Assembly: GCF_002868715.1 (NCBI RefSeq)
Contig: NZ_PKLZ01000007.1
Location: 124,001 to 188,000 of the forward strand
DNA from: Kineobactrum sediminis
Lineage (GTDB): Bacteria; Pseudomonadota; Gammaproteobacteria; Pseudomonadales; Halieaceae
DNA length: 64,000 nt
Reading direction: 5' to 3'
Of the stretch, positions 8,248-16,895 are shown in pieces. The position numbers were made by a program, and so were the translations under genes. Positions within the stretch are counted from its first letter, which is position 1. Each line of letters opens with the position of its first letter. The notes below the pieces were generated by a model. That model saw only the letters and a program-made list of their open reading frames with translations, ran no database searches and was not told the DNA's origin.

Positions 8248-8875
8248 CAGTCTCGTATTGCAACAATTTGCAAAAGCGCCACAGCCGGGTCGTGTTAAAA
8301 CGCGTATGCAACCGCTGCTGTCACCGGAGCAGGCATGTGAATTGCACTGCGAACTGGTGCAGTGGACGTGTAAAACATTGCTGAATGCAGCGCTTGGGCC
8401 GGTTGAACTGTGGGTCAGTGACGCTCCGCAACATCCATTGTTCAAAGCCTGCGAGACGTCCGGTGTGGCATCGGTGTGCCGTCAACTGGGAACGGATCTC
8501 GGTGCGCGCATGCAGGATGCTCTCGCGAGTGGTCTGGCCCGTTACAAGTACGTATTGCTGGTAGGCAGTGACTGTCCGGCGCTGGACACCGTATATTTAC
8601 GCGCGGCTGCAAGTGCCCTGCGAGATCACGACCTGGTGCTTGGCCCAGCGTGCGATGGGGGTTATGTACTGCTGGGCGCGCGTCGTCCGGTGGATGCATT
8701 GTTTGCCGATATGCCCTGGGGTACTGACCAGGTTTTCGCGTTGACCCTGGCTCGGGCCCGAAAGGCCGGTTGGCATGTGGCAGTCCTGGAACCCCTGCGG
8801 GATATCGATCGACCGGAGGACCTGCAGTACTGGCAATCGTTGCAACATCCACTCGTTGATACCGCGCGTTATTGA
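8231..8875 (+). CDS. TIGR04282 / DUF2064 glycosyltransferase
   Basis: A 214-aa protein of the DUF2064 family, a nucleotidyl/glycosyltransferase-like fold. Typical motifs are LQQFAKAPQPGRVKTRM near the N-terminus, LVGSDCPALD, and GPACDGGYVLLGAR followed by PWGTDQVF. It is the usual third member of the arsenosugar cassette. ATG 8231 lies inside the end of the upstream glycosyltransferase gene (17-nt overlap), so the three genes form one coupled operon. No arsM methyltransferase or Acr3 transporter lies in this window. Confidence 0.88.
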   Translation: MADKPDSLVLQQFAKAPQPGRVKTRMQPLLSPEQACELHCELVQWTCKTLLNAALGPVELWVSDAPQHPLFKACETSGVASVCRQLGTDLGARMQDALASGLARYKYVLLVGSDCPALDTVYLRAAASALRDHDLVLGPACDGGYVLLGARRPVDALFADMPWGTDQVFALTLARARKAGWHVAVLEPLRDIDRPEDLQYWQSLQHPLVDTARY

Positions 8876-8965
8876 TGTTCTTCAATGTTTCCCACTTGAG
8901 GAACGCACATGCTCTGTCATCACACGGCGTAATCACGTCGGCTACCCAATGATGGAGAGTGAACA

Positions 8966-9247
8966 ATGGCGAATGTGGATGATGAAATGGCCAAATTACG
9001 GAGCGACCTGGATCAAGTGCGCGGGGACATGCAGTCGCTGATGCAGGCAGTGAAAGATTCTGGCGTTCGCCAGACCCGCGAAACCCTGGAAAGAGCCCAG
9101 CGGACTGGCGAATCGCTTACTGAAGGGGTGGGTGAGATACCCAGGCGTGCCGAAAAGCAAATCGGCGATCATCCGTTGACCAGTGTGCTGTCGTCGTTCG
9201 GTTTGGGGTTTCTGATCGGCATGTTACTGGACCGGCGACACCACTGA
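8966..9247 (+). CDS. YqjD/ElaB-like (DUF883) membrane-anchored protein
   Basis: A 93-aa protein with an amphipathic helical N-terminal two-thirds (LRSDLDQVRGDMQSLMQAV) and one C-terminal transmembrane segment (PLTSVLSSFGLGFLIGMLL) ending in a basic tail. This is the layout of the YqjD/ElaB/YgaM family, which tethers to the inner membrane; YqjD has been reported to bind ribosomes in stationary phase. AGAGTGA precedes the ATG. The next gene encodes a YqjE-like protein 9 bp downstream, as in yqjD-yqjE loci. Confidence 0.8.
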   Translation: MANVDDEMAKLRSDLDQVRGDMQSLMQAVKDSGVRQTRETLERAQRTGESLTEGVGEIPRRAEKQIGDHPLTSVLSSFGLGFLIGMLLDRRHH

Positions 9248-9256
9248 TTCCGCGTT

Positions 9257-9766
9257 ATGTTCAACATTTTAAAGCTGGCCCGCGAGCTTATTGATCCCGG
9301 CATCGCAAAGTTGCGTCGCAGCCTTGCCGACGCTATCAGTGCCCTGGTCTTGCTGGTAGTGGCAGCGCTCATAGGTACGCTTGGGCTGGCACTCCTGTTG
9401 TACGGCGGTTATCAGTCGTTGTTGCCGGTTATGGAGCCCTGGATGGCGGGCGCTGCAGTGGCCTTCACGGCAATAATGGTGTGTCTTGTGATCCTGCTGC
9501 TGGCACAACGACGGCTCGCGAATCCGGGGAGCTCGCAATCGTCGTCAGCGTCTGGAGATGAAGCTGACGATGTTGCCAGAGAAATTGAAGAAGTGAAGGA
9601 ACGTGGCACCCGCGCAGGTGAGGAACTCCGCCGCAATGTGAGACCGGTCGACCTGGCTCTGTCGGCGTTTATCGCCGGGTTGGTAGCCAGCAAGGCCTTT
9701 CGCGAAAGAGGCCGCAAAGAGCGGCCGCCTGCCGACCGTGCTACCCGCGGCAATCAGGAAAACTGA
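9257..9766 (+). CDS. YqjE-like / holin-superfamily membrane protein
   Basis: A 169-aa protein with two transmembrane segments (ISALVLLVVAALIGTLGLAL and AGAAVAFTAIMVCLVILLL), a charged cytoplasmic linker, and a C-terminal hydrophobic stretch (LALSAFIAGLVASKAF) before a basic tail. The arrangement matches the YqjE/phage-holin-III-like family that follows yqjD in proteobacteria. The role is unknown, with suggested links to envelope stress. It is the last gene of this plus-strand run and ends before the 9783-9847 palindrome. Confidence 0.7.
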   Translation: MFNILKLARELIDPGIAKLRRSLADAISALVLLVVAALIGTLGLALLLYGGYQSLLPVMEPWMAGAAVAFTAIMVCLVILLLAQRRLANPGSSQSSSASGDEADDVAREIEEVKERGTRAGEELRRNVRPVDLALSAFIAGLVASKAFRERGRKERPPADRATRGNQEN

Positions 9767-9782
9767 TCGTTTCGGTAAACCG

Positions 9783-9847
9783 CTAGGAGCCTGTCGGACT
9801 TAAGGCTTTTCCGCAGCAGAACAGCCTTAAGTCCGACAGGCTCCTAG
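9783..9847. repeat. 25-bp perfect inverted repeat between convergent genes
   Basis: Positions 9783-9807 recur as an exact reverse complement at 9823-9847, with a 15-bp loop. The arm core is AGGAGCCTGTCGGACTTAAG. It separates the plus-strand yqjE-like gene from the minus-strand aminotransferase, and its right arm contains the aminotransferase stop codon. It can work as a bidirectional transcription stop, although there is no clean T tract. A diverged partial copy (16 of 18 bases of the first arm) follows the tamB stop codon at 62684. Confidence 0.85.
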
Positions 9848-11049
9848 TTGAAGTCCTGTTTTTCCATCCACGGAATGATGCGTTCGAAGGCGCGCTCGAT
9901 CTGGGTGATGGAAGTGGCATAACTGATGCGCAGTGCATTACTGCAACTGTCCCCGAAGGTATCGCCGGCGATAGTGCAGACCCCGGTTTCCCGCAACAGG
10001 CGCAACGCCACGTTACTGCCATTAACGCCCTCGGGTAGGGACGGGAACATGTAAAAGGCGCCCTCGGGCTTGTAGCCGCTAAGCTGGGGTGTCAGCGCTA
10101 CCAGTTCAATCAGTCGATCGCGGCGCTTCTGGTAGGTGGCGACCATCTCATCGATGAAACTATTGTCGCCCCGCAGGGCAGCGACGCCACCCCACTGGCA
10201 GGGCGTATTGGCAACGGTCGTTGTAAACATGTGATAGCGCCGCAGTTTCTTGATCGCCCCCTGGCTTGCGATCATCCAGCCAATACGCATACCAGCCATA
10301 CTGAAGGTCTTGGAGAAACTGCTGATCACCATGACGTGATCGAGGTCACTGCAGCAGGACAGCACGCTGGCATAGTCGATATCGTCATAGATCAGGTGAT
10401 CGTATACCTCGTCACTGATGATATAAATGCCGCGGTAGGCCGCTTCCTGGACAATCTGTTCAATGGTTTCGCGCGGGTAAACGGTACCGGTGGGATTGCT
10501 GGGGGAATTAAGTACGATAGCGTGGGTATTGGGCGTAATGGCATCAAACACGTCCTGCGGATCCAGCTGATGATTATTCTCCACCCGGGTGGGAACTTCC
10601 CGCACTTCTCCCCCGTTCATCCGAATCAGCGGGGCGTAGAGCATGAAAGAGGGATCCACCACGATAAACTCGCGTCCCGGAGCGGATACCGCGGTAATAG
10701 CCAGGTACAGCGCTTCGGTGGCGCCGGTGGTAATGAGTATGTTCTCCGCGGTGATACTGCGACCGCTGCGCTCACCATAATAGTCTGCCAGGGCTTCGAG
10801 TAACTCCGGCAGGCCGGCATCCATGGTGTAGCCCGTCTGGCCCGCACGCAGCGCCTCCACCACGGCCTCTATGACATGTGGCGGTGCCGGAATATCCGGC
10901 TGGCCAATGGAGAGGTGGATAACGTCTTCCATTGTGGCAGCCAGGTTGACCATCTTGCGAATGCCCGGTACCGGGATGGTCAGCAGGGCCGGATTCCATA
11001 CCGGGTTTGCGGACTCATAGAAGTCGACTTCCAGATCAAGTTTGCTCAT
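9844..11049 (-). CDS. PLP-dependent aminotransferase, class I/II
   Basis: A 401-aa fold-type I aminotransferase of the AspC/AlaT-like class. Visible motifs are the substrate/PLP loop HLSIGQPDIPAP, the NSPSNPTGTVYP asparagine, and the Schiff-base lysine in SSFSKTFSMAGMRIGW. The C-terminal domain has a conserved Arg (ALRISYATS). The amino donor cannot be assigned. Its ATG overlaps the amidase stop codon (ATGA at 11046-11049), so the two are translationally coupled. This hints that the pair works in sequence, the amidase releasing an amine or acid and the aminotransferase handling a keto or amino acid; that link is inference. Confidence 0.9.
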   Translation of the reverse strand: MSKLDLEVDFYESANPVWNPALLTIPVPGIRKMVNLAATMEDVIHLSIGQPDIPAPPHVIEAVVEALRAGQTGYTMDAGLPELLEALADYYGERSGRSITAENILITTGATEALYLAITAVSAPGREFIVVDPSFMLYAPLIRMNGGEVREVPTRVENNHQLDPQDVFDAITPNTHAIVLNSPSNPTGTVYPRETIEQIVQEAAYRGIYIISDEVYDHLIYDDIDYASVLSCCSDLDHVMVISSFSKTFSMAGMRIGWMIASQGAIKKLRRYHMFTTTVANTPCQWGGVAALRGDNSFIDEMVATYQKRRDRLIELVALTPQLSGYKPEGAFYMFPSLPEGVNGSNVALRLLRETGVCTIAGDTFGDSCSNALRISYATSITQIERAFERIIPWMEKQDFN

Positions 11050-12464
11050 GCATTTTCTCCAAACAGGGCGGGCCGTCGGTGGGTAAGGGGGGCCGCCTGC
11101 TGGTAAGCGGCGCCAGCCCGCAATACGGTAGCGTCGTCGTAACGCCGGCCCACCAGTTGCAGGCCTATGGGGAGCCCCTTGCCGTCAAAACCGCAGGGCA
11201 CCGACAGTGCGGGCTGGCCGGTCATGTTGAAGGGGTAGGTAAAAGGCGTCCACGAGGGCCAGCGCGTGCTTGGCCAGTCTTCGGGTACTTCCCGGCCGGC
11301 CCTGAAGGCGGTGATGGGCAGTGTGGGTGTCAGCAGCAGGTCATATTTACGGTGAAAACCCGCCATACGCTCGGTGAGGGCATTGCGTACATTGACCGCT
11401 CCCAGATAGTCGAGCATGGACAGTTTGCCGGCTTTCTCGGCCACTGCTACCAGTTGCGGATCCATCAGCTCGCGCTTTTGCTTGCCGAGGTCGCGCATGG
11501 CATTCGCTGCGCCGCTGTAAAACAAGTGCCCAAAGGCGGCGAGCGGATCGACAAACCCCGGGTCAGCCTCTACGACAGTGGCACCCAGGGAACGCAGCAC
11601 CGCTACCGCCTCGGCCAGCGCCCGGCCGATATCGGGGTCCACGTCAACATAGCCAAGATTGGCGCTATAAGCGATTCTGAGGTCGCTCAGGTCGACATTG
11701 GAAATGGCGTCGAGATAATCAATATTGCGCCTTGGCAGGGCATTGATGTCGCGATGATCGGGCTCGGTAAGCACGTTCATCATCAATGCACAGTCCTCTA
11801 CGGTCCAGGTCATGGGACCGGCGTGGGCAAGGGTCCCGAAGGGGCTCGACGGCCAGTGGGGGACCTCGCCAAAAGTTGGCTTGAGTCCGACAATACCGCA
11901 AAAACTCGCGGGTATGCGGATGGAGCCACCCGCATCGGTGCCCAGTGCCAGCGGCCCCATTCCCAGAGCCACCGCGGCGCCGCTGCCGCCGCTGGAGCCA
12001 CCGGGGGTCAGATCGGGATCCCAGGGGTTGCGACTGATACCATCGACCGGATTGTCCGTCACTCCCTTCCAGCCGAACTCGGGCGTGGTGGTCTTACCCA
12101 GGGGGACATAGCCGTGCCGCGCAAGCGCGGCCACTGAGGGGGCTTCCTTGTCGAGGGTGGATTTCGGATCAATCGTTTTCGAACCCTTGAGTGTGGGCCA
12201 CATGGGAGTGAGAAAGACATCCTTCACGGCTACCGGCACGCCGTCCAGTAGCCCCGTGGCGGTTCCCGATATATAGCGCTGTTCTGATTCCCGCGCATGG
12301 CGCAGGGTGGTTTCCTCATCTACCAGGCACCACGCGTTAACGTCTCCGTCCAGGCGTTTTATCTGATCGAGCATGGCTCGTGTCACCTCCAGAGGTGAAA
12401 GTGAACCATCGCGATATTGGGTGAGCAATTGTTGGGCGGTCATGCCGGGAATAGCCTGTTGCAT
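11046..12464 (-). CDS. Amidase signature-family amidase
   Basis: A 472-aa hydrolase with the Ser-cisSer-Lys triad: Lys in GVPVAVKDVF, the Gly/Ser-rich PGGSSGGSGAAVALG, and the nucleophile region GTDAGGSIRIPASFCG. Family members hydrolyse aliphatic, aryl or amino-acid amides; length and sequence do not identify the substrate, and GatA is unlikely because gatB/gatC are absent. I chose ATG 12464, preceded by GAGAGA. The reading frame stays open upstream to 12815, but that part does not resemble the family and overlaps a 50-codon gene. Confidence 0.9.
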   Translation of the reverse strand: MQQAIPGMTAQQLLTQYRDGSLSPLEVTRAMLDQIKRLDGDVNAWCLVDEETTLRHARESEQRYISGTATGLLDGVPVAVKDVFLTPMWPTLKGSKTIDPKSTLDKEAPSVAALARHGYVPLGKTTTPEFGWKGVTDNPVDGISRNPWDPDLTPGGSSGGSGAAVALGMGPLALGTDAGGSIRIPASFCGIVGLKPTFGEVPHWPSSPFGTLAHAGPMTWTVEDCALMMNVLTEPDHRDINALPRRNIDYLDAISNVDLSDLRIAYSANLGYVDVDPDIGRALAEAVAVLRSLGATVVEADPGFVDPLAAFGHLFYSGAANAMRDLGKQKRELMDPQLVAVAEKAGKLSMLDYLGAVNVRNALTERMAGFHRKYDLLLTPTLPITAFRAGREVPEDWPSTRWPSWTPFTYPFNMTGQPALSVPCGFDGKGLPIGLQLVGRRYDDATVLRAGAAYQQAAPLTHRRPALFGENA

Positions 12465-12475
12465 AAATTTGTCTC

Positions 12476-12628
12476 TCACTGGATGTAATGCGCGGCGGTA
12501 GCCAGGGCTTGGGGATTGATGTTGTCGCTGGGTATCTGGGGGTGGACGGCCATCTGCCCGCGCACGGCATCGGCAGCCATTACGCTGGTGTCGGCGAGGT
12601 TGCTGGTGAGGTGAAAAGCTCGGTTCAT
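12476..12628 (-). CDS. Small hypothetical protein, 50 aa, leading the amidase operon
   Basis: ATG 12628 is preceded by GGAG at a 7-nt spacing. The frame encodes 50 residues starting MNRAFHLTSNLADTSVMAAD and ending in ALATAAHYIQ, with the stop 11 bp before the amidase start. It has no signal peptide or membrane segment, and I do not recognise it. The good ribosome binding site and tight operon spacing support translation; it could be a structural or regulatory small protein, or a leader peptide. Confidence 0.5.
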   Translation of the reverse strand: MNRAFHLTSNLADTSVMAADAVRGQMAVHPQIPSDNINPQALATAAHYIQ

Positions 12629-12806
12629 GAAATAGCTCCAGGCATGGCCGCAGTCTTACCCTAGAGCATCTGGCGCCCCAAGCCAACCACTGTGAACAAA
12701 TTGCGGGAGTTCGTTGCAGCGAGTACAGAAGTTGCCGGTTATCCGTGGCATAAAACAAAGGTAATCTATAAAATCGGACTCTGATAACAACAGCCGTGGA
12801 GGCGCC

Positions 12807-13574
12807 GTGCAGCAACCAGAAGTACTATTTGACGAAACCCATTGCCACCAGTGCGCCTGCGGTGAGGGGCTGGATTTCAAGTTCACTTTTGCATTCCAGC
12901 CTATCGTGGATGTACTCGATCAGTCGGTCTTTGCCTATGAGGCACTGGTACGGGGCGTGGAGCAGCAAAGTGCCTGGAGCATACTGTCCCGGGTCAATGA
13001 AAAGAACCGCTATTCCTTTGACCAGATTTGCCGGGTCAAGGCGGTAAAGCTTGCTTCCCGGCTGGGGATGCAAAGCAGGCTTAGTATCAATTTCATGCCC
13101 AACGCCGTGTACCAGGCGGAATATTGTATTCGCACGACACTGGCAGCAGCCCAGACTTACAACTTTGATACCCGCAAGATCATCTTTGAACTGGTTGAAG
13201 GCGAGGATGTGACTTCCACTGATCACCTGGTCTCGATCATCAAGGCCTACCAGGGTATGGGCTTCAGTACGGCCATTGATGACTTCGGTGCCGGTTTTTC
13301 CCGCTACAATATCCTGACCGCGAGCCCCCCGGACCTTCTGAAACTGGACATGGCCCTGGTGCGCAACATCCATCAGGAGCCGAACAAGCAGGCCGTGGTC
13401 AACGGTATCATCACCATGATGAGCCAGCTGGGCGGCCGGATCGTTGCAGAAGGTGTTGAAACGGTTGCCGAGTATGCCTGGCTGAAGAGCCGGGGTGTTA
13501 GTCTGTTTCAGGGATACCTGTTTGCCCGGCCGGGTTTTGAGAGCCTGCCGGAGCCCGTATTTCCGGATATCTGA
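12807..13574 (+). CDS. EAL-domain cyclic-di-GMP phosphodiesterase
   Basis: A 255-aa protein made of one EAL domain after a short N-terminal CHQCACGEG segment. The catalytic set looks complete: EAL at residues 45-47 (YEALVRG), the Asn of INFMPN, Glu of IFELVEGE, the DDFGAGFS pair, Lys of LLKLDMALV, Glu of AEGVET and Gln of FQGYLFARP. It should hydrolyse c-di-GMP to pGpG. There is no GGDEF, PAS or membrane segment, so control is probably transcriptional or through a partner. The start is GTG 12807 with GGAGG at 12798-12802, a short spacing. The Cys/His-rich start could bind metal. Confidence 0.9.
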   Translation: MQQPEVLFDETHCHQCACGEGLDFKFTFAFQPIVDVLDQSVFAYEALVRGVEQQSAWSILSRVNEKNRYSFDQICRVKAVKLASRLGMQSRLSINFMPNAVYQAEYCIRTTLAAAQTYNFDTRKIIFELVEGEDVTSTDHLVSIIKAYQGMGFSTAIDDFGAGFSRYNILTASPPDLLKLDMALVRNIHQEPNKQAVVNGIITMMSQLGGRIVAEGVETVAEYAWLKSRGVSLFQGYLFARPGFESLPEPVFPDI

Positions 13575-13797
13575 CCTGCCCCCGGAAAGGCCGCTTTGTC
13601 CCGAAATGGCTGATTGAGAATTCGCAATGATCCGGCAGACCTGGCGTGTTAAAAACATAGTCTGGGTTTTGCTTTGGCGAAGCCGGAACGCCGTTTTCTT
13701 GATGCGACTGACAGCGGCTCCAGGAGAGAGGCGTTGCTAAAGTGATCTGCGCTCTCTGTTGGCACCTGCTATCGGGTACGCGAATTACAGGGAGCCC

Positions 13798-15699
13798 ATG
13801 GACAAAGATAATCCAGCCGATCGGAAACCGGACATAAAGCAGCCGCAGGCCCTGCCCTGGTGGAATTACCTTATCTGGTTTGTACTGGCGTTAATGTTTG
13901 CCTCCCTGTGGTTGGGTCCCGAACAGAGAACGCTGTCCTATAACCAGTTCAAGGAACGGATTCGCAGTGACGAGGTCGTCAGTGTCACCTTCCAGGGTGA
14001 TGAGGTAAGCGGTCAATTGAAGCCCGCAGGCCCTGCGGGGGGTGACGAGGCTGGTCCGCGGACTTTTAAAACAACACTGCCGCCAATTGACGACCCGGAA
14101 CTGATTACCCTGTTACAGCAACACGACGTGGAAATGCATGCCGAATCGGAGCAGGCCAACCTCTGGACCACGCTGATGATCGGCATGTTGCCCTGGTTAC
14201 TGTTGATTGGTCTTCTCTGGTATGCCAGCAGTAAGATGTCTAAGGGCCTGGCTGGTGGCGCCGGTGGCATGTTTGACTTCGCCAAATCAAAAGCCAAAAA
14301 GTTTCGTGTCGAGGATTCCCAGGTCACCTTTGACCATGTTGCCGGGCTCGAGAATGCCAAGGCCGATTTGCGGGAAATCACCAGCTATCTCAAGAATACC
14401 GAGCGCTATAAGAAACTGGGTGCGAAGATTCCCAGGGGCATTTTGTTGATGGGTGCTCCCGGCACCGGCAAGACACTATTGGCCAGAGCGGTAGCCGGCG
14501 AGGCCAACGTGCCGTTCTTCAGTATCAGTGGTTCGGAGTTTATTGAGATGTTTGTCGGCGTGGGTGCTTCCCGGGTCAGGGATATGTTTGAAAGTGCCAA
14601 AAAAGAGGCCCCCAGCATTATTTTCATTGATGAAATAGATTCGGTTGGGCGGGCACGGGGTGCGGGCCTGGGGGGTGGGCACGATGAGCGGGAGCAGACA
14701 CTGAATCAGATTCTGGGTGAGATGGACGGTTTTGATCCGCATGTGGCGGTGGTGGTGATAGCGGCGACCAATCGTCCCGATGTGCTGGATTCTGCGCTGT
14801 TGCGCCCCGGACGATTCGACCGCAAGGTGACACTGGATTTGCCGGATAAAAAGGCGCGTATTGAAATGCTCAGGATCCACAGTCGCGAGGTGCCCCTGGC
14901 GGACGATGCGGATCTGGAGCGCCTGGCCGCTCTCACCGTGGGGTTTTCCGGCGCGGACCTCGAAAACATGGTGAATGAGTCCGCATTGCTGGCTGGGCGG
15001 GAAAATAAGGAACAGGTTGATATGGCGGCCCTCCTTGGCGCCAGGGACAAGATTGTGCTCGGCGGAAAGCGCGAGATGGTTGTCACCGATGAGGAGAAAC
15101 GCTGGATTGCCTATCATGAGTCAGGCCATGCGCTGCTGGCCGGGCTGTTGCCCAATGCGGACCCTCCGGACAAGGTCACCATTATCCCCCGCGGTCACGC
15201 GCTCGGTGCCACTGAACAGATTCCCGAAGAGGAGCGCCATAACCTGTCGCAACGGTACCTGCACGATCGAATTGGTGTAATGCTGGGTGGACGGATATCG
15301 GAAAAACTGGTTTTCGGCGAGTTCAGTAACGGCGCAGAGCAGGACCTCCTGCAGGCTACCCGTCTGGCCCGGCACATGGTGGCTCGCTGGGGGATGAGCG
15401 AGAAACTGGGCCCGATCGCCTTTCATCAAGGCGAGGAGCATGTTTTTCTGGGCCGTGAAATGGCGCAACAACAGGATTTCAGCGAGCACACGGCGCAGGT
15501 TATTGATGAGGAGATCGGCGCGCTGGTTAAAGGTATTGAACAGGAAATGATGGTTTTACTGAATGATCATCGTCCACAGCTTGAAGCGCTGGCAGAGGCC
15601 CTGTTGCAAAAAGAGACTCTTGGGCCGGGAGAGATTCAGGCGTTGCTTGCTGAACACCGTTCGAATTCCGCCGGTGAGACGGTGCAGATGGGGGTGTAA
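13798..15699 (+). CDS. ftsH: ATP-dependent zinc metalloprotease FtsH
   Basis: A 633-aa membrane protease that degrades damaged membrane proteins and short-lived cytosolic regulators. Order: transmembrane helix 1 ([17 protein letters not shown]), periplasmic domain, transmembrane helix 2 ([17 protein letters not shown]), AAA+ ATPase with Walker A GAPGTGKT, Walker B IIFIDEID and the second region of homology, then peptidase domain with HESGH zinc site and the third ligand in [13 protein letters not shown]. Start ATG 13798 has GGGAG close upstream. It lacks the usual rrmJ/folP/glmM neighbours of the housekeeping ftsH, so it may be a second copy. Confidence 0.93.
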   Translation: MDKDNPADRKPDIKQPQALPWWNYLIWFVLALMFASLWLGPEQRTLSYNQFKERIRSDEVVSVTFQGDEVSGQLKPAGPAGGDEAGPRTFKTTLPPIDDPELITLLQQHDVEMHAESEQANLWTTLMIGMLPWLLLIGLLWYASSKMSKGLAGGAGGMFDFAKSKAKKFRVEDSQVTFDHVAGLENAKADLREITSYLKNTERYKKLGAKIPRGILLMGAPGTGKTLLARAVAGEANVPFFSISGSEFIEMFVGVGASRVRDMFESAKKEAPSIIFIDEIDSVGRARGAGLGGGHDEREQTLNQILGEMDGFDPHVAVVVIAATNRPDVLDSALLRPGRFDRKVTLDLPDKKARIEMLRIHSREVPLADDADLERLAALTVGFSGADLENMVNESALLAGRENKEQVDMAALLGARDKIVLGGKREMVVTDEEKRWIAYHESGHALLAGLLPNADPPDKVTIIPRGHALGATEQIPEEERHNLSQRYLHDRIGVMLGGRISEKLVFGEFSNGAEQDLLQATRLARHMVARWGMSEKLGPIAFHQGEEHVFLGREMAQQQDFSEHTAQVIDEEIGALVKGIEQEMMVLLNDHRPQLEALAEALLQKETLGPGEIQALLAEHRSNSAGETVQMGV

Positions 15700-15879
15700 C
15701 CCGGCCCGCACGTCCGATGTACGCGTGGACATTGGCTTATGGTCAAGCCGGTCAGGGGTGAACTTTGCCGCGAATCAAGACTCAGAAGTGGGACCGGCTG
15801 GCGGCAATCGAAGTCGAAGTCGAAACCCTCGTCGCCTCCTGGCTTGTACCAGCAAGCCCACCGTTATGATGATGCCTGA

Positions 15880-16461
15880 ATGAACACGATGATACTGAAA
15901 GACCTGTTGCAGGAAGTGCGGGCCTGCCGCGCGTGCGATACGGTGCTGCCGCTGGGCGCAAATCCCATTGTGCGAGGACAGGCCAGTGCCAGGATCATGG
16001 TGATTGGCCAGGCTCCGGGTACCAGAGTGCATGCCACCGGGGTGCCCTGGAATGATCCTTCCGGTGATCGCTTGCGAGGCTGGATGGACCTGTCGCGGGA
16101 AGCGTTTTACGATGAAAGCAGGATAGCGATCATGCCCATGGGTTTTTGCTACCCCGGGCGGGGGAAATCCGGCGATCTTCCGCCGCGCAAGGAGTGCGCG
16201 CCGCTATGGCATCAGCGCCTGCTTGCCGCCCTGCCTAATATCGAGCTGACCTTGCTGGTGGGCAGTTACGCGCAGGCACACTACACCGAGGGACGATACC
16301 CTTCACTGGCCCGGCGGGTAATGGATTGGCGGAAGTTTGCTCCAGAGGTGGTGCCCCTGGTGCATCCCTCTCCCAGAAACCGGCGCTGGCTGAGGAATAA
16401 TGAATGGTTTGAACAGGAGGTGGTTCCCTACCTGCGCTCCAGGGTCGCCCGCCTGTGCTAG
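15880..16461 (+). CDS. Uracil-DNA-glycosylase-like family protein
   Basis: A 193-aa protein of the UDG superfamily. The first motif region GQAPGTRVHATGVPWNDPSG and the C-terminal HPSPRNRRW motif bracket a Rossmann-like core, and CRACD near the N-terminus recalls Fe-S UDG families, although a full four-Cys set is not evident. Relatives of this subfamily are mostly annotated as UDG-like without proven activity. ATG 15880 has no strong ribosome binding site; ATG 15889 is an alternative. Its stop codon TAG shares two bases with the stop codon of the convergent PLDc_N gene. Confidence 0.8.
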   Translation: MNTMILKDLLQEVRACRACDTVLPLGANPIVRGQASARIMVIGQAPGTRVHATGVPWNDPSGDRLRGWMDLSREAFYDESRIAIMPMGFCYPGRGKSGDLPPRKECAPLWHQRLLAALPNIELTLLVGSYAQAHYTEGRYPSLARRVMDWRKFAPEVVPLVHPSPRNRRWLRNNEWFEQEVVPYLRSRVARLC

Positions 16462-16637
16462 CCTTTGGGCCCCAGCAGGAACCAGACAATAAGCCCGATC
16501 ACGGGCAAAAATAGCAGGATGAGGATCCACAGTACTTTCGCCAGGCCCCCGGCCGGACTTTGGGCAACCTTGATAATCGCCCAGATAACGAGAACCAGCC
16601 AGATCAGGCCGAGCAGACCGCCGACTTCGATACCCAT
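16458..16637 (-). CDS. PLDc_N-type small membrane protein, 59 aa
   Basis: The protein starts MGIEVGGLLGLIWLVLVIWA and ends WFLLGPKG. Two hydrophobic helices flank a short polar turn (KVAQSPAGGLAK), and the C-terminal VWFLLGPKG is the hallmark of the PLDc_N (phospholipase D N-terminal) family. These occur as stand-alone inner-membrane proteins of unknown role. GGGAG lies 7 nt before ATG 16637. The sequence CTAG at 16458-16461 supplies the stop codons of this gene and of the convergent glycosylase-like gene. Confidence 0.85.
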   Translation of the reverse strand: MGIEVGGLLGLIWLVLVIWAIIKVAQSPAGGLAKVLWILILLFLPVIGLIVWFLLGPKG

Positions 16638-16895
16638 AATGATACTCCCTGTTTATGCCGTACTCTCATACGCAATGTTATTGGATCAGGAGCCCACAAT
16701 GGCCGCCCCCGATGCCTGATGATGCACTACTTCAGTGTAGTGCGCCAGACGCGAAAAGACATTGCTTAATGACCTGGTCATAAGGCGGACAGTGGAGGTC
16801 TGGTTCTTTTGCCGCGCTCGTATTTACCATGCGTTAACCACACGCGGGGCGGCCAGGTTCTGAGCCGGCCCAATTGATTAATGAGAGGATTGCTC

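Noticed and set aside
11007-12137. A 376-aa plus-strand open frame opposite the amidase
   Set aside because: The amidase on the other strand has the complete catalytic triad; the opposite frame is a GC-rich shadow with no recognisable domain.
12465-12815. N-terminal extension of the amidase to 589 aa
   Set aside because: The extra part does not look like the amidase family, overlaps a small ORF with a better ribosome binding site, and ATG 12464 has its own GAGAGA.
13627-13737. 36-codon ORF between the EAL gene and ftsH
   Set aside because: No ribosome binding site, no family features, and codon use looks random.
16724-16743. GCACTAC/GTAGTGC hairpin as a terminator or operator
   Set aside because: Short stem, no T tract and not close to any stop or start; kept only as a remark in the fasciclin entry.
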